DNA of 13,967 nt from Terriglobus sp. (GTDB taxonomy: Bacteria; Acidobacteriota; Terriglobia; Terriglobales; Acidobacteriaceae): the NCBI GenBank assembly GCA_023265355.1, contig JAHFTZ010000004.1, forward strand, positions 4,658 through 18,624, read 5' to 3'. Shown here piece after piece: positions 5,993 through 13,967 of the stretch. The notes under the pieces are model-generated. The model worked only from the letters and a program-made list of their open reading frames with translations. It ran no database searches and was not told where the DNA came from. Position 1 is the stretch's first letter. Every line of letters starts with the position of its first letter. Made by a program: the position numbers and the translations under genes.

Positions 5993-7153
5993 GTGCACGT
6001 TTTACCCCATGACTGTCGCCCCGGTGTGTCCGCAAGCTCGGAGCACCCGATCTGCCATGCTACAAAGATTGCCATTGGATTTACACTTCTGGCGGCGCTG
6101 GTCGCAGGCTGCAGCAAGCCACAGGCCGCTCCTCCCGCCGCACAGGCCATGCCTGTCAAGGTGATCCCGGTGGAGTTCAGCGCTGTGCCCAGCAGCGATA
6201 CCTTTGTTTCCACGGTCAAGAGCCGCCGCTCCGCCACCATGCAGCCGCAGATCGACGGTAACATTACCCACATCTTCGTTGTCTCCGGGCAGAAGGTCAA
6301 CGCAGGGCAGATCCTGATGCAGATCGATCCTTTGAAGCAGGTCGCTGCCGTGCAGTCGCAGCAGGGTCTGGAGCAGCAGCAGAAGGCGCTTTATCAGTAC
6401 AACCAGACCGAAGTGGAGCGCCAGCGCAAGTTGTTTGAGGCGGGCGTCACATCGCGCCAGGTCTACGACCAGGCCGTGCAGTCTTTCCAGAACTCCAAGG
6501 GAGCCTTTGACTCCTCGGCGGCTGGCACAAACACACAGCGTCAGCAGCTCGCGTACTACCAGATCCGTGCGCCGTTCGCGGGCATCGTGGGCGATGTTCC
6601 CGTGCATCTGGGAGATTACGTCTCTCCCACAACGCTGTTGACCACGGTGGATGAGAACAAGGACCTCGAAGCCTACATCTATCTTCCCACCGAACAGAGC
6701 TCCCGGGTTCGCCCCGGCCTTGCTGTAGATATTCTGGATACCAGCGGCACCGTCCTCACGCACTCGACGATCTCCTTTGTTTCGCCGGAGGTGGACAACG
6801 GATTGCAGAGCATTCTGGCGAAGGCGCCGATTCCCCATTTGGGAAAAATGATCCGCAACGGCCAGATTGTGAATGCGCGTGTTACGTGGTCGACCTCGCA
6901 GGCGCCAACGGTCTCCGTTCTTGCCGTCACGCGCATCGGCGGACAGACATTCGTCTATGTGGCTGCGCCGAAGGGCAATGGCTTCCTCGCTCACCAGGTT
7001 GCGGTAACTCTTGGGGAACCGATCGGGAACGACTACCCTGTTCTCTCTGGACTGAAGCAGGGCGATCGTGTGATCGTCTCGGGTATCCAGTTTTTGCAGG
7101 AAGGCGTTCCCGTGCAGCCCATGGGCGCGCAGGCCGCTGCTTCCAAGAGTTAG
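5993..7153 (+). CDS. RND efflux periplasmic adaptor lipoprotein (MexA/AcrA type)
   Basis: A 386-residue membrane-fusion protein that links an inner-membrane RND pump to an outer-membrane channel. A hydrophobic segment ends in the lipobox L-V-A-G-C with C40 as the lipidated residue. Next come the first half of the lipoyl domain (about 80-113, with D-G-N-I-T and G-Q-K-V-N-A-G-Q), a Gln-rich alpha-helical hairpin (about 114-188), the second lipoyl half beginning I-R-A-P-F-A-G-I-V-G, then beta-barrel and membrane-proximal domains. GTG 5993 is chosen because AAGGAG (5981-5986) lies six bases before it, with a second AAGGAG just upstream; a TTG at 5933 has no such signal. The region before the lipobox helix is unusually long (about 24 residues) for a lipoprotein signal. 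It is followed 95 bases later by the pump gene. No outer-membrane factor gene is in this operon, so a channel encoded elsewhere must be used. Confidence 0.92.
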   Translation: MHVLPHDCRPGVSASSEHPICHATKIAIGFTLLAALVAGCSKPQAAPPAAQAMPVKVIPVEFSAVPSSDTFVSTVKSRRSATMQPQIDGNITHIFVVSGQKVNAGQILMQIDPLKQVAAVQSQQGLEQQQKALYQYNQTEVERQRKLFEAGVTSRQVYDQAVQSFQNSKGAFDSSAAGTNTQRQQLAYYQIRAPFAGIVGDVPVHLGDYVSPTTLLTTVDENKDLEAYIYLPTEQSSRVRPGLAVDILDTSGTVLTHSTISFVSPEVDNGLQSILAKAPIPHLGKMIRNGQIVNARVTWSTSQAPTVSVLAVTRIGGQTFVYVAAPKGNGFLAHQVAVTLGEPIGNDYPVLSGLKQGDRVIVSGIQFLQEGVPVQPMGAQAAASKS

Positions 7154-7202
7154 TTTTGATTCACACGAAATGAAGCCTGCGGGGGCGAATGCACCGAGGC
7201 TC

Positions 7203-7225
7203 GCTCTCCGGTTCTTTCGGAGAGC
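7203..7225 (+). other. Hairpin in adaptor-pump spacer
   Basis: A perfect 8-bp inverted repeat (GCTCTCCG at 7203-7210, CGGAGAGC at 7218-7225) closes a 7-base loop between the adaptor stop and the pump ribosome site (AAGGGA, 7235-7240). No T run follows, so it is unlikely to be a full terminator. It may stabilise the upstream message or tune the adaptor-to-pump ratio. It would lie inside the coding region only if the pump started at ATG 7189. Confidence 0.45.
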
Positions 7226-7248
7226 CAACGCACGAAGGGAAGTTTACC

Positions 7249-10200
7249 TTGGTTGAGTTTTTCATCCGGCGCCCCATCTTCGCCACGGTTTGCGCACTTT
7301 TGATCGTGCTGGCCGGGGCAGTCTCCTTACCTACGATTCCGATCTCGCTCTATCCGCAGCTTGCGCCGCCACAGGTCAATGTGACCTCCAACTACGTCGG
7401 CGCCAACTCGTCGGATGTGGAATCGGCCGTGACGATCATTCTGGAACAGGCCATCAACGGCGTGGAGGGCATGCGGTACATGTCGTCCACGAGCTCGAAC
7501 GATGGTACAAGCTCCATTACGGTGACCTTCGACACGGGTTACGATCTCGACATCGCAGCCGTTGACGTACAGAATCGCGTGGCTACCGCGCAGGGCCGAC
7601 TTCCTGCGACGGTAAACAACACCGGCGTCTCGATTACGAAGTCGAACTCGAACTTCGTCTTTGCCGCGGGTTTCATCTCGCCCGACCACTCGCTGTCTCC
7701 TTCGTTCATCTCGAACTACCTGGATGTCTACGTCTCAGACGCGCTCAAGCGCGTCCCTGGCGTGGGTGCGGTGGTGATCTTCGGTGAACGTAAGTATGCG
7801 ATGCGCCTCTGGCTTGACCCAAACAAGCTCGCCGCGCGCGGCCTGACTCCGCTCGATGTCACCAACGCTCTGGCCTCGCAGAACATTGAGATCGCTGCCG
7901 GTCAGCTCGGTCTGCCGCCCTCCGATCCCAAGCAGGCGTATCAGATGGCAGTTCGTGTGGTCGGGCGTCTTTCGGACCCGCGCCAGTTTGAAAACATCAT
8001 TGTGAAATCCAACGCGGCGACAGGGACGACCGCCAACACCTCCACGGCCACGAATGGTACGGGGCTGGTTCTGCTCAAAGACGTGGGACGCGCGGAGATT
8101 GGCGCGGAGAACTACAACACGAATCTGAAGTACTCTGGCGGCGACGCTATTGGTATCGGTGTGCAGCAGCTTTCGAATGCGAATGCTCTGGATGTCGATC
8201 GTAAGTGCCGCGCCGTTCTTGCTGAGCTTAAGAAATCTTTTCCGCCCGGCCTCGAAGGCATCATTGCCGTCGATACTACCACGGTTATTTCTGATTCGAT
8301 TACCGAGGTGGAACACACGCTCGCGGAAGCCATCGTCATCGTGATCGTGGTGATCTTCCTCTTCCTGCAGGACTGGCGCGCCACGATTATCCCGGCCGTG
8401 ACCATTCCTGTTTCCCTGATCGGGACCTTTATCTTCATCAAGATCTTCGGCTTCTCGATCAACTCGCTGACTCTCTTCGGGATCACTCTCGCCACAGGGC
8501 TGGTGGTGGATGATGCCATCGTTGTGATCGAGAACGTGCAGCGACATATTGAACAGGGAGTAGCGGACGCCCACGAGGCCACATCGATCGCCATGCGCGA
8601 GGTCACCAGCGCCGTGATCGCCACGTCGCTCGTGCTCATCTCGGTATTCGTTCCGGTCAGCTTCTTTCCTGGCACAACGGGCATTCTTTACAAGCAGTTT
8701 TCGCTTACGATTGCGTTTTCCATCGCGATTTCGGCCTTCAATGCGCTCACGCTCTCGCCAGCTCTGGCTGCCATTCTGCTGCGGAAAGAGCAGCATAAGA
8801 CTGGACTCATGGGCCTCATTCTCAATCCCGTCGATCGCGGCATCAAGAAGGTGATCTCCTGGTACGCCATTGCCGTGACCTGGGTGGTCAAGGTGCGCTA
8901 CGCCTTCCTTGTGCTCTTCTTCGCTGGACTGGCCGCTACGGTTTACATGTATGTGCATGTGCCGACGGCTTTTGTTCCGACGGAAGATCAGTCGTACTTC
9001 CTCATCATCGTGCAGACGCCGCCGGGTGCGTCTCTCACCTACACGGCTGACTTCGCGGATAAGGTGGCGAAGGTTGTGCTTGACGATAAGGACGTCTTCG
9101 GTACTTTCTCTGTCATGGGCTTCTCGCTCTCAGGTGGAAGCAGCCCGAACTCGGGAATCATCTTCGCTCCGCTCAAGCCGATCGACGACCGCTCCAAGCT
9201 CGGCGATGGTCACTCAGCGCACGACATCGTCGCCCGCACGGCGCCCAAGCTCTTCGGGGTTCCCGGGGGCATTGCCTTTGCCGCGGAGCCGCCCGCGATT
9301 CAGGGCATCGGGTCCGTCGGTGGATTCCAGTTCATGTTGCAGGATGCGGGGCGTAATACCTTTGCGGACATTGACCGCGTCGCCCATACTATCGTCGGTC
9401 AGACACGCGCCCCCGGCACAGGCCTGACCAATCTGAACACCACGTTTACCGCCAACGATCCTCAGCTCTACATCACCATCGACCGCCAGAAGGCGCTTGC
9501 GGTCGGTGTTCCGCTGGACCAGATCACGGCGGCCATGAGTACCTTCATGGGGTCGAGCTACATCAACGACTTTGACTTCAACAACCGCTCCTATCGCGTC
9601 TATGTGCAGGCAGACCAGCAGTTCCGACGTAACGCGCAGGACCTGAAGCAGTACTACGTTCGGTCCAACTCGAACCAGATGATCCCGCTCGACAACCTCA
9701 TCCTGGTCGACGAGAAGTCCGGACCGCAGGTCATCTATCACTACAACCTCTTCCGCGCGGCCGAGATCGACGGTTCACCCGCAGAAGGTCTCTCTTCAGG
9801 GCAGGGCCTCGCCAATATGGAGAAGCTCTTCGAGAAGAACAAAATGCCCGGTATGACCTTCTCCTGGACGGGGCTTTCGCTCGAAGAGATCGAGTCCTCC
9901 GGAAAGGCGATCATCATCTTCGGCCTGGGTCTGCTGGTCGTTTACCTGACGCTCTCCGCCCAGTATGAGAGCTTCGCCCTGCCCTTCATCATCCTACTTG
10001 CCGTGCCTACGGCGATCCTTGGAGCGCTCTCGCTTGTGGCGCTTCGCGGTCTGAACGACGACGTCTACGTGCAGATTGGTCTGGTGATGCTGATCGGTCT
10101 GTCGGCGAAGAACTCGATTCTCATCGTCGAGTTTGCGGAGCAGCAACTCTCAGAGGGCAAGTCCATCATCGATGCGGCGATCACGGCCTCGGAGCTTCGG

Positions 10201-10431
10201 CTTCGTCCCATTCTGATGACCAGCTTCGCGTTCATCCTCGGCGTGCTTCCGTTGTACTTTGCCTCGGGTGCCGGTGCTCTTGGACGTCACTCGGTCGGTA
10301 CGGCTGTTGTGGGTGGTATGTTGCTCTCCACCGTCCTTAACCTGTTCTTTATCCCGGTGCTCTACGTCATCCTCAAGATGGCGATGCATCGCTTCTTCCC
10401 GAAGAAGGAGAAGCCTGCCGCGACAGCATAG
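7249..10431 (+). CDS. RND multidrug efflux permease, HAE1 family (AcrB/MexB type)
   Basis: A 1060-residue inner-membrane proton-driven drug exporter of normal family length. The start is read as TTG 7249 (F/M-V-E-F-F-I-R-R-P-I-F-A), because this matches the canonical N-terminus and AAGGGA lies 8 bases upstream; ATG 7189 would add 20 residues of non-family sequence. The first transmembrane helix spans about 10-28. The proton-relay aspartates are D421 and D422 in G-L-V-V-D-D-A-I-V-V, and the partner lysine is K954 in G-L-S-A-K-N-S, corresponding to AcrB D407, D408 and K940. Twelve membrane segments and two large periplasmic loops fit the family. A Thr/Ala/Asn-rich stretch at about 255-272, before V-L-L-K-D-V, is longer than in AcrB. 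The gene ends in a strong terminator. The substrate cannot be told from sequence. Confidence 0.95.
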   Translation: MVEFFIRRPIFATVCALLIVLAGAVSLPTIPISLYPQLAPPQVNVTSNYVGANSSDVESAVTIILEQAINGVEGMRYMSSTSSNDGTSSITVTFDTGYDLDIAAVDVQNRVATAQGRLPATVNNTGVSITKSNSNFVFAAGFISPDHSLSPSFISNYLDVYVSDALKRVPGVGAVVIFGERKYAMRLWLDPNKLAARGLTPLDVTNALASQNIEIAAGQLGLPPSDPKQAYQMAVRVVGRLSDPRQFENIIVKSNAATGTTANTSTATNGTGLVLLKDVGRAEIGAENYNTNLKYSGGDAIGIGVQQLSNANALDVDRKCRAVLAELKKSFPPGLEGIIAVDTTTVISDSITEVEHTLAEAIVIVIVVIFLFLQDWRATIIPAVTIPVSLIGTFIFIKIFGFSINSLTLFGITLATGLVVDDAIVVIENVQRHIEQGVADAHEATSIAMREVTSAVIATSLVLISVFVPVSFFPGTTGILYKQFSLTIAFSIAISAFNALTLSPALAAILLRKEQHKTGLMGLILNPVDRGIKKVISWYAIAVTWVVKVRYAFLVLFFAGLAATVYMYVHVPTAFVPTEDQSYFLIIVQTPPGASLTYTADFADKVAKVVLDDKDVFGTFSVMGFSLSGGSSPNSGIIFAPLKPIDDRSKLGDGHSAHDIVARTAPKLFGVPGGIAFAAEPPAIQGIGSVGGFQFMLQDAGRNTFADIDRVAHTIVGQTRAPGTGLTNLNTTFTANDPQLYITIDRQKALAVGVPLDQITAAMSTFMGSSYINDFDFNNRSYRVYVQADQQFRRNAQDLKQYYVRSNSNQMIPLDNLILVDEKSGPQVIYHYNLFRAAEIDGSPAEGLSSGQGLANMEKLFEKNKMPGMTFSWTGLSLEEIESSGKAIIIFGLGLLVVYLTLSAQYESFALPFIILLAVPTAILGALSLVALRGLNDDVYVQIGLVMLIGLSAKNSILIVEFAEQQLSEGKSIIDAAITASELRLRPILMTSFAFILGVLPLYFASGAGALGRHSVGTAVVGGMLLSTVLNLFFIPVLYVILKMAMHRFFPKKEKPAATA

Positions 10432-10442
10432 TGTTCGCAAAG

Positions 10443-10479
10443 AAAAGGGCCCGCCTGCGATCTGCAGGCGGGCCTTTTA
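10443..10479. terminator. Bidirectional intrinsic terminator
   Basis: A perfect 11-bp GC-rich stem (GGCCCGCCTGC at 10448-10458, GCAGGCGGGCC at 10464-10474) closes a 5-base loop, with AAAA before it and TTTT after it. It lies between the pump stop at 10431 and the uxaE stop at 10489, so it can end transcription in both directions. Confidence 0.93.
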
Positions 10480-10488
10480 TCTTGGCGG

Positions 10489-11751
10489 TTATCCGATAAA
10501 GATCGGCTTGATGTGCCGCTCATACAGGTTCGTCGTCACGTTGCGCGCAACGACCTCTTCGTTGGACTCAAGCGCCTTCAGATAGCGGTCTCCCATCTTG
10601 GCCGCGACCTTGAAACCGACGTGCAGGAGCTGGCGCAGATCGGGGTTGAAGGCCGCATCGTGTTTCCCGTCATGACGTAGCGCACGGACGAACTCGTTGC
10701 TCGTCCAGCCGTTCACTACGGAAGGATCGGGCAGGCGCTCAGTCTTGATGTCGATCACAGTGGCGTAAGGAGCGCAGAGTTCGGCGGCGTGGCCGAAGGC
10801 TTCGGCATAGACTTCCTTCGCCAGCGCGAGTCCATCGCCGCCTGATTCCGCCAGACCGATGACCTCTTCCAGCCACGAGGTGCCGGCGGTTTTCACATGA
10901 ACGCCGGCGTCGAAGTCGCGAATGCTCTCGCGGATCGCCTTGTAGATGGAGTATTTGTCCGATCCCGAATGGACGCTGAGCTTCAGGTTCTTCGGCAGGC
11001 CGTAGCGCTCGATGGCGAAGGCGATGGTGGCGAGGTCGTCGCGGAACTCCTTCGTAAACTGCTCCACGTCGCCGACGTAATCAACGCCTTTGTTGAAGCG
11101 GCCGGTAAACTTCGGTGCGATGGTCTGGATCGGGATCTTCTCGTCCGAGATGGCTGCGAGGATGACCAGAAGCTCGACGGGTGTTTGCGGGGAATCTGTC
11201 TCATCCATCGAAATCTCTGGAACGAAGGAGCCTTCGCCCTTCTTTTCCACGATGGAACGGTAGATTGCACCGGCCTGCTGCACAGCGGCGAGGAATTTGT
11301 TGGCGACGCGGCGGACGAAGGCTTCATCGATTGCAAAGGGTTTTTCGATGCGCGGAATGGCAACGTTGCCAATTAGCTCCGGATGGCGCGCTACAAATGC
11401 AGCCACATCCTCCGCTGCTGCTGGGTGCCCGATGTCGTCGGCCACGTCCATCGTGAAGAAGTTGCAGGGGGCGAGGAAGCGGTCAACTGTCTTCAGGTTG
11501 ATGTGGTCGGCATCGAGGAAGTAAGGTCCGGCCCAGCTGAGCTCCTTCACCGCAGCGTCCGCGGCAGAACGCGTTCCGCGTGGCTCCGAACCTATGATGA
11601 GATGTTCGCGATTCGACTTGTTCCAGACCGGAGCGATCGTAACTCCTGCCTTTTCCGCCAGCACGCAGGCAGCGAGTTGTGCCTTCGCCTGGTGTGCGAA
11701 ACGATCTCCCATGCCTATGGAGTACTTGGGAAGCTGCAATGTTTCCGCCAT
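10489..11751 (-). CDS. uxaE: D-tagaturonate epimerase
   Basis: A 420-residue cytosolic enzyme recognised as the UxaE family, which interconverts D-tagaturonate and D-fructuronate. This lets galacturonate from pectin enter the glucuronate branch without tagaturonate reductase. Family-typical segments are Y-S-I-G-M-G-D-R-F at 10-18, F-L-D-A-D-H at 78-83, P-E-I-S-M-D-E-T at 178-185, S-V-H-S-G-S-D-K-Y at 259-267 and G-V-H-V-K-T-A-G-T-S-W at 283-293. The conserved Asp, His and Glu residues in them are candidate metal or substrate ligands. The ATG at 11749-11751 has AAGGAG upstream; an in-frame upstream ATG at 11793 would add 14 residues without family support. No other uronate genes (uxaC, uxuA, kdgK) are adjacent. 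It is a single-gene transcript, divergent from the GH3 gene and convergent with the efflux operon. Confidence 0.88.
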   Translation of the reverse strand: MAETLQLPKYSIGMGDRFAHQAKAQLAACVLAEKAGVTIAPVWNKSNREHLIIGSEPRGTRSAADAAVKELSWAGPYFLDADHINLKTVDRFLAPCNFFTMDVADDIGHPAAAEDVAAFVARHPELIGNVAIPRIEKPFAIDEAFVRRVANKFLAAVQQAGAIYRSIVEKKGEGSFVPEISMDETDSPQTPVELLVILAAISDEKIPIQTIAPKFTGRFNKGVDYVGDVEQFTKEFRDDLATIAFAIERYGLPKNLKLSVHSGSDKYSIYKAIRESIRDFDAGVHVKTAGTSWLEEVIGLAESGGDGLALAKEVYAEAFGHAAELCAPYATVIDIKTERLPDPSVVNGWTSNEFVRALRHDGKHDAAFNPDLRQLLHVGFKVAAKMGDRYLKALESNEEVVARNVTTNLYERHIKPIFIG

Positions 11752-11784
11752 CGTTCTCTCCTTGTCTGTTCTTAGACACTTCCA

Positions 11785-11815
11785 TTGAACCACGACGGCT
11801 CTTTAGGGATATGCT
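11785..11815 (+). promoter_or_regulatory. Possible promoter of the GH3 gene
   Basis: TTGAAC (11785-11790) and TATGCT (11810-11815) resemble -35 and -10 boxes but are 19 bases apart, longer than ideal. A start near 11822 would give a leader of about 40 bases. No comparable pair is convincing on the minus strand for uxaE. Confidence 0.3.
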
Positions 11816-11823
11816 GAATTGTC

Positions 11824-11839
11824 CGGAGGCAGGCCTCCG
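11824..11839 (+). other. Small GC hairpin in the GH3 leader
   Basis: CGGAGG (11824-11829) pairs with CCTCCG (11834-11839) over a 4-base loop, 10 bases before the GAGGG ribosome site. It could be a leader RNA stem or half of a protein-binding site; nothing decides between them. Confidence 0.35.
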
Positions 11840-11861
11840 AGCGTAACTTGAGGGTAAAAAC

Positions 11862-13967
11862 ATGAGAGCAGCAAAACTTGTCCTCAGCGGTCTTCTGACC
11901 TTAACCTTTGTGGCGTTTGGGCAGAGTGGCCTGGCGCAAAAACCTGCCTATCTGGATCCCACGCTCTCGCCGCCCGCGAGGGCGCACGACCTCGTTCACC
12001 GGATGACGCTGGAAGAGAAGACGGCGCAGATGATCAATACAGCGCCTGCGATCGAGCGGCTGGGCGTTCCGGCGTACGACTTCTGGAGCGAGGGTCTCCA
12101 CGGCGTGGCCCGCTCCGGCTATGCCACGCTGTTTCCGCAGGCCATCGGTATGGCCGCCACGTGGGATGAGCCCCTGATGCACGAGATCGGAGCCGTCGTC
12201 TCCACTGAGGCCCGTGCCAAATACAACGACGCCGTCCAGCACGGCGTCCATTCGATTTACTTCGGACTGACGATCTGGTCGCCAAATATTAATATCTTTC
12301 GCGATCCGCGCTGGGGGCGCGGCCAGGAGACTTACGGAGAAGACCCGTTTCTCACCGCCCGGATGGGAACGTCCTTCGTTCGCGGCATCCAGGGCGATGA
12401 CCCCACCTACTTCCGCGCGATTGCGACGCCGAAGCACTTTGCCGTCCACAGCGGACCTGAAAGCACCCGCCACAGCTTCAATGTCGATGTAAGCAAGCAC
12501 GACCTCTGGGATACGTACCTTCCCGCGTTTCGTTCGACGATTATCGAAGGCAAGGCGGACTCCATCATGTGCGCCTACAACGCCATCGACGGCCAGCCCG
12601 CATGCGCTAGCGATCTGCTGCTCAAACAGATTCTACGAGGCAACTGGGGTTTTCGTGGCTTTGTGACCTCGGACTGCGGCGCGATTGACGACTTTTATAC
12701 CAAGATCGGTCACCACTTCTCCAAGGAGAAGGAGGAGGCCTCCGCTGCTGGCGTGAAGGCAGGTACGGATACGGCCTGCGGAAAGACGTATCTCGGCCTG
12801 ACGAGCGCGGTGAAGAGCGGTTTGATCAAAGAGAGCGAGATGGATATTTCGCTGGAGCGTCTGTTTGAGGCGCGCATACGGCTTGGTCTCTTCGACGATC
12901 CGACAAAGATGCCCTACGCACGCCTGACGATGGCAGAGGTGAACTCGCCTGCGCACCACGCTCTGGCTCTGCGTGCGGCGCGAGAGTCTATTGTGCTTCT
13001 GAAGAACGCGAACAATCTTCTGCCTCTGCGCGGCGTGAAGAATATCGCCGTGATCGGGCCGAACGCTGCTTCGCTCGACGCGCTGGAAGGGAACTACAAC
13101 GCCATCGCCAAAGCGCCCGTAATGCCCGTCGATGGAATTGCATCTGCCTTTCCTGCGGCAAAGGTCGTTTATGCGCAGGGCGCGCCTTATGTGGAGGGCT
13201 TGATGCTTCCGGTGCCAAGGACGCAGCTGCATCCTGCCCCAGGCTCCTCTGCGCAGGGCCTGCACGCGGAGTATTTCGGGAATGAAAATCTCTCCGGCGC
13301 ACCTGTGCTGACGCGCGTGGATCGGCAGATCGACTTTGATTGGAACAGTGCCAAGCCCGCCTCGCAGGTTCCTGCGAATGCCTTCTCCGTGCGTTGGTCT
13401 GGAACGATCTCTGCACCGGCTGCGGGAGACTATGACCTGACCGGAAAGTTCGCGCACTGCTATCCGTGCAACGAGTTCGTGAGCTTCTCGGTGTGGTTCG
13501 ATGGCAAAGAGGTCGGCACCTTTACCAGTGGGGCGGAGAAGGAGTTTCGCAACGCAACGACTCCTGCAGCGCATCTGCACTTCGCCGATACACGCGCGCA
13601 CGAGATCAAGATCGAGTACAAGCATCGCTCTGCACTCTTTGGTGGAGGCGTGACGCTCGCGTGGGCTCCTCCTGCTGCGCCCCTCCGCGAAGCTGCTGTA
13701 GAAGCGGCGAAGAAGGCGGATGTCGTGGTGGCCTTTGTCGGTCTTTCTCCGGAACTTGAGGGAGAAGAGATGCCCATCCATGTCAAGGGCTTTGCCGGCG
13801 GCGACCGCACGGACCTTGAGCTGCCGCACGCGCAGGTGGAGATGCTTCGCGCCGTGAAGGCGACGGGTAAGCCTCTCGTTGTCGTCCTCATGAACGGAAG
13901 CGCGATTGCCCTTCAGGGAAGGGAGACGGACGCTCTGCTTGAGGCCTGGTATCCCGGCGAAGCTGGG
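11862..13967 (+). CDS. Secreted GH3 glycosidase with PA14 insert (beta-xylosidase/beta-glucosidase type), 3' truncated
   Basis: 702 codons are open to the window end; the C-terminus is missing. The signal peptide ends at G-L-A (23-25). The GH3 N-terminal barrel follows, with F-W-S-E-G-L-H-G-V, the R-D-P-R-W-G-R-G-Q-E-T-Y-G-E-D-P block, K191-H192-F193, and the nucleophile D271 in V-T-S-D-C-G-A. The alpha/beta sandwich domain starts near residue 370 (E-S-I-V-L-L-K-N) and is interrupted at about 465-603 by a PA14-like beta domain (H-A-E-Y-F-G-N-E-N-L). It resumes with V-G-L-S-P-E-L-E-G-E-E-M, where E633 is the likely acid/base by alignment with fungal beta-xylosidases, then A-G-G-D-R-T-D and A-W-Y-P-G-E-A-G at the edge. 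It removes terminal sugars from plant-wall oligosaccharides; xylose or glucose specificity is not decided. ATG 11862 has GAGGG seven bases upstream. Confidence 0.93.
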   Translation, partial: MRAAKLVLSGLLTLTFVAFGQSGLAQKPAYLDPTLSPPARAHDLVHRMTLEEKTAQMINTAPAIERLGVPAYDFWSEGLHGVARSGYATLFPQAIGMAATWDEPLMHEIGAVVSTEARAKYNDAVQHGVHSIYFGLTIWSPNINIFRDPRWGRGQETYGEDPFLTARMGTSFVRGIQGDDPTYFRAIATPKHFAVHSGPESTRHSFNVDVSKHDLWDTYLPAFRSTIIEGKADSIMCAYNAIDGQPACASDLLLKQILRGNWGFRGFVTSDCGAIDDFYTKIGHHFSKEKEEASAAGVKAGTDTACGKTYLGLTSAVKSGLIKESEMDISLERLFEARIRLGLFDDPTKMPYARLTMAEVNSPAHHALALRAARESIVLLKNANNLLPLRGVKNIAVIGPNAASLDALEGNYNAIAKAPVMPVDGIASAFPAAKVVYAQGAPYVEGLMLPVPRTQLHPAPGSSAQGLHAEYFGNENLSGAPVLTRVDRQIDFDWNSAKPASQVPANAFSVRWSGTISAPAAGDYDLTGKFAHCYPCNEFVSFSVWFDGKEVGTFTSGAEKEFRNATTPAAHLHFADTRAHEIKIEYKHRSALFGGGVTLAWAPPAAPLREAAVEAAKKADVVVAFVGLSPELEGEEMPIHVKGFAGGDRTDLELPHAQVEMLRAVKATGKPLVVVLMNGSAIALQGRETDALLEAWYPGEAG

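Noticed and set aside
6002..7228. A 408-codon minus-strand open frame opposite the efflux adaptor
   Set aside because: Antisense shadow of a recognised lipoprotein adaptor; Arg/Leu/His-rich composition typical of high-GC antisense frames.
7735..8958. A 407-codon minus-strand open frame inside the RND pump
   Set aside because: Product is dominated by His, Asp, Glu and Arg runs that mirror membrane-helix codons of the pump; no start signal or domain.
12633..13829. A 398-codon minus-strand open frame inside the GH3 gene
   Set aside because: Fully antisense to a GH3 enzyme whose catalytic motifs are intact on the plus strand; composition is Arg-rich with no family resemblance.
1..13967. CRISPR array, tRNA, rRNA, insertion sequence or phage genes
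   Set aside because: No regularly spaced repeats, cloverleaf or rRNA-like sequence, transposase or integrase motifs, or target-site duplications were seen on either strand.

Overview
The window looks like chromosomal DNA of an acidobacterium, most likely family Acidobacteriaceae (Terriglobus/Granulicella/Edaphobacter type). This is a judgement from recall of protein families and of an intergenic repeat at 2191-2313, not from a search. Supporting signs are moderately high GC, many secreted glycan-degrading enzymes, a PA14-containing GH3 enzyme, a DUF5009/NagX-like membrane protein beside chitinases, and an omega-like RNA polymerase subunit of unusual sequence. There are no rRNA or tRNA genes, CRISPR arrays, transposases or phage genes.

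Layout. (1) 1-491: the C-terminal tail of an unidentified beta-rich protein (+) converges on a small omega-like gene (-), with a strong two-way terminator between them. (2) 628-2190: a two-gene plus-strand unit of an atypical short-chain dehydrogenase and a Tat-type secreted NIPSNAP-family protein. (3) 2191-2313: a repeat-like intergenic stretch with a perfect 10-bp hairpin. (4) 5851-2314 (-): a tight three-gene operon of two paralogous secreted GH18 chitinases, translationally coupled by a 1-base overlap, followed 11 bases later by the DUF5009 acyltransferase-like membrane protein. (5) 5852-5992: a divergent control region with several inverted repeats. (6) 5993-10431 (+): an RND efflux adaptor lipoprotein (GTG start) and a HAE1-type RND pump (TTG start), closed by a two-way terminator. 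(7) 11751-10489 (-): tagaturonate epimerase UxaE. (8) 11862-13967 (+): a secreted GH3 beta-xylosidase/beta-glucosidase-type enzyme with a PA14 insert, cut by the window end.

How it fits together. The carbohydrate genes fit a soil saprotroph using chitin (GH18 pair plus a possible amino-sugar acetyltransferase), pectin-derived uronates (UxaE) and plant-wall oligosaccharides (GH3). The RND operon is a separate efflux function that shares its upstream region with the chitinase operon. I found no clearly new multi-gene system. The items most worth a second look are the SDR subclass with an altered catalytic tetrad, the chitinase-chitinase-DUF5009 operon and its palindrome-rich divergent promoter region, the stand-alone omega-like gene, and the intergenic repeat.
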